Below are positions 38,236 to 51,256 of a stretch of 64,000 nucleotides of DNA, one piece after another. Each line of letters begins with the position of its first letter. Position 1 is the first letter of the stretch. The DNA is taken from assembly GCF_010389155.1 (NCBI RefSeq), contig NC_057765.1:2914001-2978000 (forward strand), in the 5' to 3' direction. The position numbers were made by a program, and so were the translations under genes. The notes beneath the pieces were generated by a model. It had not been told where the DNA came from and did no database searches. It saw nothing but the letters and a program-made list of their open reading frames with translations. This stretch comes from Erigeron canadensis. Taxonomy: Eukaryota; Streptophyta; Magnoliopsida; Asterales; Asteraceae.

Positions 38236-40846
38236 CAACTTGTAACATCCCAAACTTTGTGTTTGACTATTTGACTTTCCGTTAGTTAACGTTAGGAACA
38301 TTAAGTTTATGCACTTTATATGTGATCATGTGATTAAATGCTTATGTGCTTAATATGAAATAATTAATGTGATGTTTAATGAAAGTTATCAAAGTAAAGT
38401 TAAGTAATTAAGTGCTTGTTGGTGTGTTAAGACTCCTAGTAGAAAGAAAAGCTAAGAAAGTTAAGTTTAGAAGTTGAGGGGCCTTAAGTGTAAGTTTTTT
38501 AATGGATGTCCAGGGATTAGGGAGAAATTAGGCAGCCCTAATTGTCACAAAACTTCTGCAACTTGTGTGTGTCAAAAACCCTAGCCGATTCCCTCCCCTC
38601 TACAAGCAAAGATTCGATCGTTTCGTGTCGTTTTGATCAAAAAAATGTTTAAATCTTGAATCCCCTATATCAAGTGCAGGTAATATAGGTAATATTCTCT
38701 TTGAAGTCTGATTAATTGAGTCATAGATGAGTTGTAATACCCTACTTTATAAAAATGTGAATTTCAAAAAAAATTCGACTTTTAACATAACACCGTTAAT
38801 TAAATGCGGAAGCGACTTTTAAAAATCGCAATTGATTCCTAACGGAACCAATAAAACATAATGAATGTCTTAAAAAAGTGTTACCAACTAGTATCATCAC
38901 AATAATGTAAATGAAACCCACAATCAACCTCAATAAAGACAACCAACGTAATAAAAGCCAAAGAGGCTAAATAAATAAGTCTACTTAAATAGTGCAACTA
39001 TGGGTAACTAAAGCCAATGTCCAAAAGCTCCAATAATAGCTACCCATCTCACAAGCAAGCTACCAAGCCACTGATCAATGTCTAACCTGAGGGCACAAAA
39101 CATTTCCACAAAACAAGTGTCAGCTATTAAAGCTGAGCAAGATAACAGGTTATTATAAATAAAAGGATTGCCAATTAAAATACTTTAATAAATCAACTCA
39201 TGCATATATAAAGGCACAAAAAAACAAAACAACATAAACTGCATAATAAGGATTATCAAATCCTATAACGTGCCTAACAATCTCCCATAATCACCAATAT
39301 ACACATAACTGCTTAAGCTGTATAAATCACCAAAGGTTATGCCATGATAAACTACATAAAAAGGTTGTGTGAGGTGGCTAAATAGCCAATTATGGAACCT
39401 CACACCCGACTTGATGGGTAGACCTTACGGTGGTCCATCTATGTCTTATGGATAGGCATAACCAAATCCATGAGTATTCCGTTAACACCAGGTGGTCAAC
39501 GACGACACCCGAAATACTCTAAACACCAAGTTGTATTCACAAGAGAACCTGATCAGGGCCCAAGTGACGTCATAGCACACTCCGCCTAAATAGACGTCAT
39601 GTGGGTTAAGCTTAACTCTTACACCAATGCTCGAGACTTTCACCAAAAAATATATTAAAAATATATCACACCAATATCTACATAATATTTTAGGGCCCTT
39701 AAACGTGCACATGACATGGCAACCTATATCATGTCTAGTGTACTATGTGTACAAGTCCACATAAATCATTTATCACACAATCAACAAGCTACATATATCA
39801 ACAATGAAACATTAAGCTCATTTCTCTACCCAAGCATGCTATAACAACACCCAATAAATCTCCCACATATATCCCACACCCAACATATGCATGAGATAGT
39901 TGAAACAACATAAAATGAGAGTTTAATTATTAAAACTAAGTTTTGTTGTGTCTCTCATGTGTCAAAAGTAAGTTATCTTACCTTTTAGAAGCTTCACAAC
40001 TAGTAATAATAATAGTTTACCAAACATGTTATGTATTCTTAACAACCTATGAATAATCAATATTTAGAATAAGCCAAACAAAACGTCTAGGCAAAATAGA
40101 CACAATATACGTATTATACTAACAAATAACGATTACAAGGGCCATTTATATTTATATATTTTCCTATCGTGAATCTATAGCAACCAACACAAAAAAAAAG
40201 GCCACCAATTAATTTGATGTTGTACTACATATAGGAGATAATCACATCAACTCTTTCTTTTATACTTTTTTTTTTCTTCTGTTCGACATACCTAGTCCAC
40301 CACCAGGACACCATTCTATTTTTATCTATAATTGTTACTAATTTTTAGTCCATGAATCCTTGAATGAAAAACTAAGTCAAACAATACTATTTGATTTTAC
40401 CCTTATATTCTTTCAATGGTCACATGACCAGAAGACAACAAAAATGAATTTTGTGTTGCCAAGCCTTTTTGCCAACAGCTGATCACAACACGACCAACAC
40501 CAATACCTCTTTTTATTTTATATTTGAAAGCATAAAAATATCCTAGTATATATATATATATAGGGAATTGACAAAACTAAAATTTTTCTTCTCTTTCTCG
40601 CGATGACATAAAACCCGAAAGACATCCATATTTCGTTTGCACTTTCAGCAATCTCTAAAAACAAAACAACTGTTTGATACCTTCACTTTGACATCTTAGC
40701 AAGTGTCCCCAAACCAAAACAAAAATGACAACATTACTTCTCATAAAATTGTGGCTGGACACCTACTGCAAATTTAAAGAACCAACCAAAATAAATACAG
40801 CAAAAGACTACATGATGACCCCATTTGAAATTAATAATAATATTAC

Positions 40847-40849
<3 letters not shown>

Positions 40850-40887
<38 letters not shown>
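40850..40887. repeat. TA dinucleotide repeat
   Basis: About 18 TA units inside LTR B. Confidence 0.9.
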
Positions 40888-40896
<9 letters not shown>

Positions 40897-41108
40897 CTTC
40901 AAAGTTTAACAATTCTCTTCTATTCTTTGTCTTACAATTCGACCACTAAATTAACATATATATATATATATATTAATATTTTATTTTGATTATCATAAAT
41001 CTCTTAAATATTAGATGACTAAAAAGGGACAATAATGGTTAAGCAATACCTTGTCTTTTCTTCTCCTGGAAGCACAAAACACAACCCAAAGACAATGCAC
41101 TCCTTTTT

Positions 41109-43637
41109 TGTAACACCCGTCATTTAAAAAAATGGATTTTTAAAAACTTTCGCCTAACGGCGTCAAGAGAAAGCGGAAGTAAACTTTAAAAGTCCAAACC
41201 AGCAAAATCTGTTTGGTTTATTCATTAAATGGTGTTATTATCCATATCATCAAAATAAGTTCAAATGAAAACCCATCGGTTGCCCAACATTAAACAACCG
41301 ACCACATTATCAATACAAGTCATTATCATCTAAACATAAAGCAAATGTCTAAAGCGAGCAACCACTATGGGTAAACTATAGCCAACTTCAAGATCATCTA
41401 CCCATGCCTCACATCTTCTCACATCAACCTGCTCACTAATGTTGGACCTGAGGGAACAACACATTTTAAAAGAGCAAGTGTTAGCTAACGAATTAGCTAA
41501 GTAAGATAACACATAGTTTATAAAACGTTTGTCTATTTAAAACATTATATAAAAGTCATTCGAATCGTTAAGGCACAAATCACATCATACATTACATCTC
41601 ACAAAACATATCATCACATCAAACATCATCATGATAGGACCGTCCTAGATGTGCCTAGTCATCTTTTACATCACATGACATATAAGCATCGTCGTAGTGT
41701 GACATAAGTCACTTACACTAGGTGTGACATAAGTCACTTATCATATATAAGGTGTAAGTTTGTGTGTAGGCGGTCATAAGACCTAACAGGGAACCTCACA
41801 CCCGACTGGATGGATAAGCCTTTCAGCAGTCCATCAGTGTCGTTAAGGAATGACAAGCCAATCCAGGAGTAGTTCGTATGTTCAAAGATATTGGTGGTTA
41901 ATCACGCCACCCGGAGATACTCAAACCACGTAATTATGTTGCAAGGAGCCACCCAAGCAACCATATACGCACCCGCCGGGCAAGGGCAAGTACGTGTTAA
42001 GCTTAACACTTTCATATCATATACGAGCTCGGTTTACGTCACATATAGTTTAGGTGTCCACGTTACCTAAACATCATCACATATCATATTTTTACGTTTG
42101 GGCCCTTAAACGTTCACGTGTCATGGCAACTTAATAAGTCTAGTGAACTAGATGAACAAGCCATGTAGTCATGCACATTATACATATCATCAACATATAA
42201 CACATTTCAATTCATCTCAAGACATTACATAGCATCTCATAGCATATCATTACATCGCATACATTGTTACATCAGTACATCATCATATTTGCATATCGTA
42301 TATCATTACAATATTGCATATTAATTATTTTCTGAGATCTTACATCATCTCATATCATCTTTCGTATCATAATACATATATCATTTCGTATTAGCTATCA
42401 TCTCATCTCATATATCATTTCATATCATTTCATCTATTAAGCATACATAGCATCTCATATTAGTACATATCATTGGGGTAACATTTCAGGCTTCGATATG
42501 CATCTACATAACCCATATCACCTCCCGTATAATCCCGAATACCCATAAGTAAGATACCATTTGGGAAGTTATTATATGAAAACTATGTTTTTGTTGAACC
42601 CTCAGCGTGTCAAAGTAGTGTATCTTACCTCGTAGAAGCGTACAACAAATGACAACGTAAGTTACCGAGCTTTGCAAGTATTCCTGGCTATCTATAATCA
42701 ACATAGAACAGATTTATGAGTATAACGAGACTAAACTGACCTACAGTCTAAAAACATGTTGCATACCCTTTAATTACCATCATTCCAGATAATAGTCTCC
42801 TTTTTGAATATTACCCCTGGTAAGTTGTCTCTTTTTGTCTACTTCGAGACTATTATCCTAGGTACGTAGCCTCTTTTTGTCTATTCTTAACTTTTGTCCA
42901 TTTCTAGACTATTACCCCAGGTAGTTAGTCTCTTTTTGTCATTTTTTCCAAAAACAGGTTTTACACCAAAAAGAAGACTCTTTTAAGACCTAATTGACCA
43001 TCAATTGCTCCATGAACGAGTTGTTAACAATAATGGATCATTAGGTCACATTAAACAACCATTCTTACTATCGAAACTCGATTAATTAACCACGAATGAT
43101 TATCAACAACCCCCATCCATTCTCCAAACTCTAAGAACTGAATTAAATCCATAACATTGAATCATATGATCACAAATCAAAGGAAAATCATCTATATTAC
43201 CTGCACTTGACATAGGGGACTCAATATCTAAACAATCCTTGATCAAAACGGCACGAAACGATTGAATCTTTAGTTGGAGAGGTGAGGGATCGGCTAGGGC
43301 TTTTCTCACACACTAGTTACAGCAGATTTATGACAATTAGGGTTGCCTAATTACCTTCTAATCCCTGGCCAGCCATTACAATCTTACACTTAGGACCCCT
43401 CAACTTCTAATCTTAACTTTCTTAGCTTATCTTTCTACCAGGAGTCTTATCACACTAACAAGCACTTAATTACTTAACGTCACTTTGATTACTTTCATTA
43501 AACATCACATTTACATATTCATATTAAATACATAAGCATTTAATCATATAATCACATATAAGACACATTTACTTAACGAACCTAACGTTAACTAACGGAA
43601 GGTCAGATAGTCAAACATGAAAAGTTCGGGATGTTTG
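41109..43637 (-). mobile_element. LTR (C) inserted in LTR B
   Basis: Begins TGTAACACCCG at 41109; the other end is close to 43637 (GTTCGGGATGTTTG), where the terminal bases appear altered. Its 43130-43637 part is the reverse of 38241-38690 of LTR A. The target duplication is not clear (T-rich flanks). Confidence 0.6.
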
Positions 43638-45550
43638 TTTCTTCAATATAAATTAAGCGGCTAAACTAAGAATGAGTCAAACAAATTTATTCTATTTTCT
43701 TTTGGGTTGCGTCTTAGAACCGAAAAGAGGAAGTGACATTCTTTTTGTTTTGGTTTCCACGGCGGTAATATGCATACAATTTAGGTTTAGGGATATCTAA
43801 TATAGGTAATGTTTAGAGTTTAACTAATTAACCCTTTTTTATTTTTAGTACACGCACTTAAACCTTAACATATTTAACAACAAGACAACTTTATTTTACA
43901 ACCTTTCACATTTAGACCGACATTAATGGGAATACTTGTAACATTAACAAGCTTTATTGGTAAATGACAACAATCCATGTAAATGACACACCTTATCATT
44001 CTACTTAAATAATTCATATACTAGTCCACGTAAATATATGACGCCACTTAACGACAAGTCAACATTGACTAACGGTCAAACTTAACGGAAATAGAATAAA
44101 GAGTTCGGGGTGTTACATGAGTGTTCAATCCAGGTCTTAGGGTTTGGTTTGGATTTCATCATGTCTATAATCGATTTTAAGTCATTATGAGCATTAAATC
44201 CATTGTATAATGTGTATAATGAATCCATGAACCTATTGATGTTTTCATAATATTATTTTACTCATAATTTGGTATATAGGAACTGTAGAAGTCATGATAG
44301 ATGTGTGATAGTCCAAATTGATTACAAAACTAAGGGTTTACTAGATCTGAAAATTTAGTATTATTGAAAATATCATATCTCTTTCAATTAAAAAATTTAG
44401 GAGATGAATCTTATATTTTTGAAAAGGTCTATGTGTCCTCTTGAATCTATATGAACAAAGTTTCTGGCGATTTTGCGCATAGATAGCCGAAAAGTGTCGA
44501 TTTCTAAAAGTGGTCGAATTTCGGACGATTTCTGCAGACCTATATTGTAAAAATCATAAATCATTCATTAGAGAACTTCAAGAGTCAACCTTTATATTTC
44601 TGGAAAGGTCTTTGAATTCCCTACATTTCATAAGAACTAAGTTTTGACTCATTTGATCGTCTAGAGGTCGAAAAGTTGCCTGCAAGTGAAGGGTGTGATT
44701 TTGAAAACTGAACTCGACGAGACCACTAGTGGGCTCGACAAAATCATGGTCAGTTCTCACCTTTGATGCATTCTGGAGCTTGAACTCGACGAGATCACCC
44801 CTGGGCTCGATGAGATCAAAGTGCAGAAAGCTTCTAAGCACGTTTAAGTGTCTAGTTGACTTATATATCCATCCTTCTTGTAATATAGGTCGTTGGGAGC
44901 ACTTAGCAAGCACTACAAGATACTTTTAACTCGTTGGTAAGATGTACCAAGTTAAGATACACTACTTTGACACGCTAAGGGTTCGACAAAAGCATGGTTT
45001 TCATATATTGACTTCCCTAATGATATCTTGATTACTTATGGGTATTCGGGGTTACATTGGAGGTGTTATGAGCTATGTAAATTACCATTGAGACCTGAAA
45101 TGCAGTCCCAATGATATGTGATGTTATGTTATGTTATGAAATGATATGTAATGTCTTGTGATGCATTGAAATTGTGATTCGAAAATGGGCTTGGCCTTTA
45201 AGGATATTCATATAGGGTAGCTGGTATGGGTGATAGGTCATTGAGGGTGATAGGTCATAGTGTGACAGGTCATAAAAGGTGATAGGTCATAGGGGGTAAT
45301 CAGTGATGGGTGATCTACCTAACAGACTCCGCCCTTAGCTGTTATGGCTCCACCATGGACTGACGGGCTCCGCCCTTTGCCACCATGGCCCCGCCATGGA
45401 TTGACGGGTTCCGCCTTTAACTTTCATTGTTGTGTACATATGGTTATTTATTAATTTACATGTGAAAACAAAGATCTTACACATATGTATGTACACAAGT
45501 ATAAAGGAAAATAACTCACCCCATAACATACTATCATAACATTCACAACT

Positions 45551-46098
45551 GTAGTTGTATATAAGTAAAATATTATGTAAACAGTGTGTTTAATTAAATG
45601 TCTAAATTAAAAAAATGTCAGGGATGAAAATTGTGAAAACAACAAAGCACAAGAGTGATTTTAAAGAAGTGAAGTGAAATGACAAAATGCCCCTCACATG
45701 ACTTGCACGTGGGGGACTTAACGGATGTAGTGTGACATTTGCAAAAAATTATTCTTTAATCATAGTGATTAAGTTAAGATTAGTTATAGCCAATCTTCCT
45801 TTTTTAGAATGAGATAGTTAAGTTAAGGCATAATTAACTGATTAAGGGTATGTCAAGCTATTATTTGATTTTATTAAAAAACAATCTATATAACCTTGCC
45901 AAAAATATTTTTATTTCACGACGAGCAAGTTAAGAACCATTAATGCCTAAACAACTATTGACGACTAATCTTCTAAATTTATAAATTTAACTTACAAATA
46001 AACAATATTAAAATGACGTGTTTATCTGATGCCATGAAATCGGCCAAAAGGCCTCAACAAAAATGGTCCAAAACAATTATATATATATATATATATAT
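45551..46098. other. no gene recognised
   Basis: Non-coding. 45600-45745 includes 'cccctcacatgacttgcacgtg' and 'gggggacttaacggatg', phrases of a dispersed repeat whose other side is probably 37377-37477. Confidence 0.45.
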
Positions 46099-46383
46099 GG
46101 AAAAGTTATTTAGAATCCACCTTATTTAGAGTCAAAAAGGGTCCATTGATTTTTTTTTCCATCTCCTGAAATTCCAACCACCTCCTACCACCACCACCAT
46201 CATCTCTGACCAGCACCATGATTTTCCGGCGACGACGACCACCGCCACCACGACTTACACATGTGTAACGAACCTGATTCTCGCCGGAAAAGTCATCGGA
46301 GAAGATGGATGGTCTTACACATGTGTTAGTCATATGGACCCTTTTTGGACTCTAAATAAGATGGACTTTTAATAACCTGCCCC
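46099..46383. mobile_element. 285-bp inverted-repeat element with ACACATGTGT motifs
   Basis: Ends of about 50 bp are complementary (CTTATTTAGAGTCAAAAAGG against CCTTTTTGGACTCTAAATAA). Inside are TTACACATGTGTAA (46253), a variant at 46313, and CCGGCGA blocks as in the larger element at 2526-3200. Confidence 0.75.
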
Positions 46384-46939
46384 TATATATATATTATATA
46401 ATTAAAACAATAGTTAATCGAACGATTCTAAAGGCTCTACAACTCAAACCTATCTTATAATAATGCCATGTAGGATTGTAGCTTATGTGTCATACTCATA
46501 CATTTTTTACAATATATTTTAACTTTGAACTCTAGAATATAGAACAAAATAATAGAATAAAAATAAAATATGATTATATATAAAAAATAAAGATAAAATA
46601 TAGAATACAGAAAAGTAAAAGAGGTGAACAAATCGTCATATTTATCTATGTTATTTTATATAACCAAAAATAATCTTAATAGTAATAATAATAGGGAAAT
46701 TCTACAATGACTAACATATTACTAACAATTTTTTACTAACTGACATGGAGGGTGATGTGGCCCATCCACATCATTAATTATTAAAAATTGCTTAAAAATA
46801 TTAACCTAGGTTAAATAACCCTAATTTACTAAATTTTGCTATTTTCCCTCGTTACTCTGTATGCACAAGAATTATGGTTTCCCTCCACTCCAATCTTCTT
46901 CTACTGTAATCTTCTCCATAACACAAACCACCTGCCAAC

Positions 46940-49203
46940 ATGAATCAATCTTCTAATGTTTCTTCTCCATTACATAATGAAGATATATTGTCAGATTCCT
47001 CGTCCTTTCTTTCTTCCCCGTTAGATAATGATGACGGGGTGTTATCGGGTTATGATCAAGGGTTATTACAGCATTCTGATCAATCACCATTACCAGCGTC
47101 ATCATCAAAAAATACGAATTTTCAGTATTATTATGAGGATATAAATGAGTAAGTTTTATCTATTATACGCTGCTTCAGATTCATCTACATTATATATATA
47201 TATACATATGTATATAAATATTATATATATTTGTAATGTCGCTTTAGATTACAAATGCAGATTCATCTCCATTATATATATGTATACAAAAAATTATATA
47301 TGTTTGTAATGTCGGTTTAGATTACAAATGCAATTGAATATAGTCCTAAAAAAAGCTTGTTTTCTTATTTAATTATTAGTAACGTTTTGTAATGTAAATT
47401 GGAAAGATTATGTTCATTTGGTTAGAATTTAATTGTTATAATTGTTGTTCATTTTAGAGATCATCATTATGGCTTGGAAAAAGAAACTAATTGTGAGATG
47501 AATATCCATAAAACCGAACATCATGAAGATGTGTTTTCTCAAGACAAAGGTAACAATAGTAACCATGATGAAGATATTGAAGAACCAAAAATTGGCATGA
47601 TTTTTTATACTATCCAAGAACTTGCTAGTTTTTATGCAAATTATGGGAAAAAAAAGGATTTGGAGTTTACAAAAGGTCATCACGAAAGTCTTATATCGAT
47701 GATCAGAAGGAGTATGCCACTTTTTCATGTAATCGGGCTGGGAAGTCAGTGTCAAAATCAAAAAATATTTTGAATCCTCGACCCGTTTCAAAAACAAAAT
47801 GTCCAACAAAAGTTAATGCAGTTCTTGGCATTGATAAAAAATGGAATGTGTCTAAAGTTGAACTTAAACACAATCATCCATTTAGCCCAAGCAAAGGACG
47901 TTTTTATCGGTGTCATAGAGTTGTAAACCAAAATGTCAAAAGACGACTTGAAATCTATCAAAGAGCTGGAGTAAGAATGAATAAAGGTTTCAATACCTTT
48001 GTTGTGGAGAGTGGGGGATACGAAAATGTACCATTTACGGAAAAGGATTGTCGCAACTACATTGATAAAGTGAAACGGTTGAAGTTTGGAGCAGGTGATG
48101 CTGAAGCAATTCAAAGTTATTTCACGAAGGTTCAATCATCAGATCGTGATTTTTTTTACACATGGGATTTATATGACGAAAATCGACTAAAGAGTTTGTT
48201 TTGGGCTGATGCGAGGTGTAGGGCAGCTTATTAGGAATTTGGAGATGTAGTCACATTTGATACTACATACCTTACAAATGAGTATGAGATGCCAATGGCT
48301 CCGTTTGTAGGAGTCAATCATCATGGACAATCAATATTGCTTGGTTGCGGGTTGATTTCAAATGAAGATAATGAGACATTCACATGGCTATTCCGGTCAT
48401 CGCTTGCGTTTATGTATGGACGACCTCCTCAAGCCATTATCACAGATCAAGACCAAGCTATGAAGAACGCAATACAAAATGTATTTCCTGATGCACGTCA
48501 TAGGTGATAACTATTTTCCCTTCTAACTAGCTGTATACTTTTTCTATTTATAAACTACTTTAATTTATAAATAAATGGCACTTAAAAGGTCGTCCTTTGA
48601 GTAAGAGACTCAAGTCCAAGGTTGAAGAAATTATTACAAAAATGCCGAAAAAGAAGAAGGTATGTTATTAAATTATATACATTTCACGTTTTATAAGAGT
48701 AACTGTATGATTATGGCTTATTGTGATTTCAAAAATTGACTGAAGCTGAAGATGGAGAAATTGGCTGTGAAGTTGATAATGATTTACCAAAGAAAAAGCG
48801 TACAATGAAGGAAAAAACGGTAATCATGTTACACTTATATTTCAGTTAAAAAGTTCTCTGATCACTATGTTTGATATTTAATCAATAGTCGTTTCAAGTA
48901 TTTAAGGTGTATGGTTTTTCTTGTAGAAAATCAGAATGAGGACGTGTACCCTGCTACGGGCGATACAAGTCATAGCGGGTACGCTAATTTCCAGCCTCAC
49001 TATGGTGGATTTCTTCCAAGTTATCCTATGCAACATCATCAGTTTCATGTGCAAACTGGAGGCATGTTAGCCAAGTTTCTCCACAGTTGCAATATGTAGG
49101 ATTTCAAGTGCAGAAATCATCACAAGTTAGTCTTCCTGATGCATCATTGAATCCTTCAAATACAACGACCAGCCCTCCAAATAAGACAATTAGTTTTCCA
49201 TAG
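46940..49203 (+). pseudogene. FAR1-related (FRS) MULE transposase pseudogene
   Basis: Exon 1, 46940-47148, joins in frame to 47458 onward (MNQSSNVSS..., then DHHYGLEKETNCEM). A FAR1 DNA-binding region follows (FYTIQELASFYANYGKKK, then in a shifted frame GFGVYKRSSRKSYIDDQ, CNRAGKSVSKSK, VELKHNHPF) and the MULE catalytic domain (VTFDTTYLTNEYEM, APFVGVNHHGQS, AIITDQDQAMKNAI, FPDARHR). Damage: a frameshift at the A run near 47650, a nonsense TAG at about 48232 where the family has Glu, and loss of everything from just after FPDARHR through the SWIM zinc finger. C-terminal pieces remain at 48589-48659 (GRPLSKRLKSKVEEII), about 48740-48820 and 48928-49203. FAR1/FHY3 genes derive from such transposases. 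Its place within matching terminal repeats makes it a transposon gene rather than a host FRS gene. Confidence 0.87.
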
Positions 49204-50899
49204 CCCGTTTGGATACTTTTTAATGTCCAGTACATTTTTATATGTGTATTTCATTATTTGGTGCATTTGTTTGGTTTGTTTTAGAAATTGGAGTATTATC
49301 TGAGTAAAAATGGGGACATATTGTGTGTGAAGAATTTGTTTTTGTTTGATTATTAAACTAGTGATGTTTCATAGTATTGATATTTTTTTTTACTGTCATG
49401 CTTTACTTTTATTTACAACTCTTATATGTAATTGATTTGGTTGCAATGCTTCCCAGAAAGCTTTGAAATGTATACATGGCTTCTAATGTTTGAGCCAACC
49501 AGAAATGCTACCCATTGGTTGAGAAAAATAAAACTTATATACATATAACGAGACTAAAATGGTCTCACAAAAACGTAAACTCACATGTACATGAATCTTT
49601 GTAGACTAAGAACTAATTTCAGTATATATACAATAGAAATGGCTATCTGATAATAGTCTTGATAAACTTTGTGTTCAGCACTATCCTTCACATCACCATA
49701 TGGCAGCAGCATAACCCTTTCCAACATCGGCAATCACAACATTGGTGGCTGGCTCTTATCAAATCTTTATGCTCTGCACTCGTATACGTACTGAAGGACG
49801 TGCCAGGACATAAGAAGTTCCCGTTTATCAATCAACAAATGAGTACCATGATGTGCAAAATCGAGCTTTAATATTTGTAAACTAAAACTACCAAAGAACT
49901 AACTTCTACGCACTCACGGGCAGTGGACCCGATCGTTTGTAATATAGCAAAGAGATAAGTCTGAGTTCGTTCTCAGGGACTGTAAAATGATTAGTTGCTT
50001 GTTAAATGGTTTGGAAAACAGGTGTTGCTCGAAATTCCCTTTTACAATTAAACAAATTGATTTGCCAATTGATTGCATAAAATTAAAGAAAGATTCAGAC
50101 GAAATAATTAAAAGTCATCCACCTTGACTTCCCTTGACTTCAAATGTGATTGCATTTGATGAGGAACAAATTCTTAAGAGTTTGAAAGGTAGTCGTGACA
50201 AGATTAAACTATTCACGTGGTACCACCATCCATGAATAATTTATCAAATCACCTAACTACTAGTTGAATTACCCAAGCCGGTACCACCAAGACCAAGACA
50301 ATTCTCCTAACAATCAGTTTTTATCTACTTATCAAATTATCAATTAAACCTATGTGACAATAACGTGGTACCACCAACCGATATCAATCACGTTGACAAA
50401 TTTAATCTTTTCTTAAAATGATATTCACTATCATACCATGAACTAGTGATAATTACTTATAGACAAGTAACCGTTTTAAAATCACATACACATTCGACTG
50501 GTACCACCAACGAAGAATCATATGCAACCAATATCGATTTTAATTAAATGAAAAGAATTAAAACCATCAAGATCACGGAACAATGATAATTAAATAAATC
50601 CTTTTGAATTAAATTATAGCAATCACATCATCTGTCTAGTTTCATCAAGGTGGATGATTAAACAGTTAGCCGCTCATGATCAATTCACAATAATCAAAGA
50701 AATGGAAAAGAAACATGAAGTACCAATTGTTTGAAGAAAATAAATTGCAAGACAGTAATGTAGATACGATCTAGATGGGTGCCCGTAATATCTTTGATGA
50801 GTCCGCCTAAGTGAAACACTTAGATTGGAGAAGAAAGAATCCTGATAGAGCAGCTCCTAGAAAAAGTTTTAATGCCTTGAAATTCGTGCCTAGGGTTTA

Positions 50900-50907
50900 T
50901 ATTTATA
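50900..50907 (-). promoter_or_regulatory. TATA box of the solo LTR
   Basis: The minus strand reads GGGTATAAATATAAACCC, with TATAAATA at 50907-50900, about 55 bp downstream of the palindrome array. It is the likely retrotransposon promoter. Confidence 0.6.
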
Positions 50908-50960
50908 CCCTTTGAAAAATAAGGCTTTAAGTCGGCCGTTGACTTTTGTTGACCAGCCTC

Positions 50961-51256
50961 CCACTGCGGCGCAGTGGTCATGTGATGGCCTCCACTGCGT
51001 CGCAGCCAAATATCTCTGCCAAATCTTCGCGTGCAAAATGGGTGACTGCGGCGCAGAGGGCTCATACACTCCGACCACTGCGGCGCAGTCGTGCCCTACG
51101 ACTTGTCTCTGTTGACTTGCTTGATCACTGCGGCGCAGTGATCCTCGATTACGACCACTGCTGCGCAGCCAAAACTCACTGGACAAAAAGTCACTCGTGC
51201 ATGAATAACCACTGCGGCGCAGTGAGCAAATGTGCATCTCCACTGCGTCGCAGTGG
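50961..51256. repeat. tandem array of eight palindromes in the solo LTR
   Basis: Eight copies of a near-palindrome, consensus CCACTGCGGCGCAGTGG, start at 50961, 50992, 51042, 51075, 51125, 51155, 51209 and 51240. Spacing alternates about 31 and 51 bp, so they form four units of about 83 bp with two palindromes each. The spacers have diverged far more than the palindromes. The array is GC-rich in AT-rich surroundings. Confidence 0.9.

Larger units (their letters stand above)
38733..44117 (-). mobile_element. LTR (B) inserted in LTR A
   Basis: Ends are TGTAATACCC and GGGGTGTTACA, flanked by an exact TGAGT duplication (38728-38732, 44118-44122). Without insertion C it is about 2.9 kb. No coding domain seen, so probably a large solo LTR. 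It shares a conserved block with C (GAACCTCACACCCGAC, about 39390 and 41792). Confidence 0.72.
38241..45545 (+). mobile_element. outer LTR (A) holding nested LTRs
   Basis: Begins TGTAACATCCC at 38241 and ends at 45545 (ATTCA), flanked by an exact CAACT duplication (38236-38240, 45546-45550). After removing insertion B its own length is about 1.9 kb. Parts such as the block around 44940-45120 (AAGATACACTACTTTGACAC) match the inner LTR C in reverse, so A and C are one family in opposite orientation. It contains no recognisable gag or pol; likely a solo LTR. Confidence 0.65.

Noticed and set aside
44578..44929. Opposed open frames with repeated CTCGACGAGA
   Set aside because: They lie inside LTR A and reflect a short internal repeat, with no protein similarity.
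37377..46000. A complete LTR retrotransposon with gag-pol
   Set aside because: No protease, reverse transcriptase, integrase or primer-binding site could be read; the structure fits solo LTRs better.
50961..51256. Palindrome array as a CRISPR
   Set aside because: Plant nuclear DNA, repeats are short palindromes with two alternating spacings, and it lies within a bounded solo LTR.
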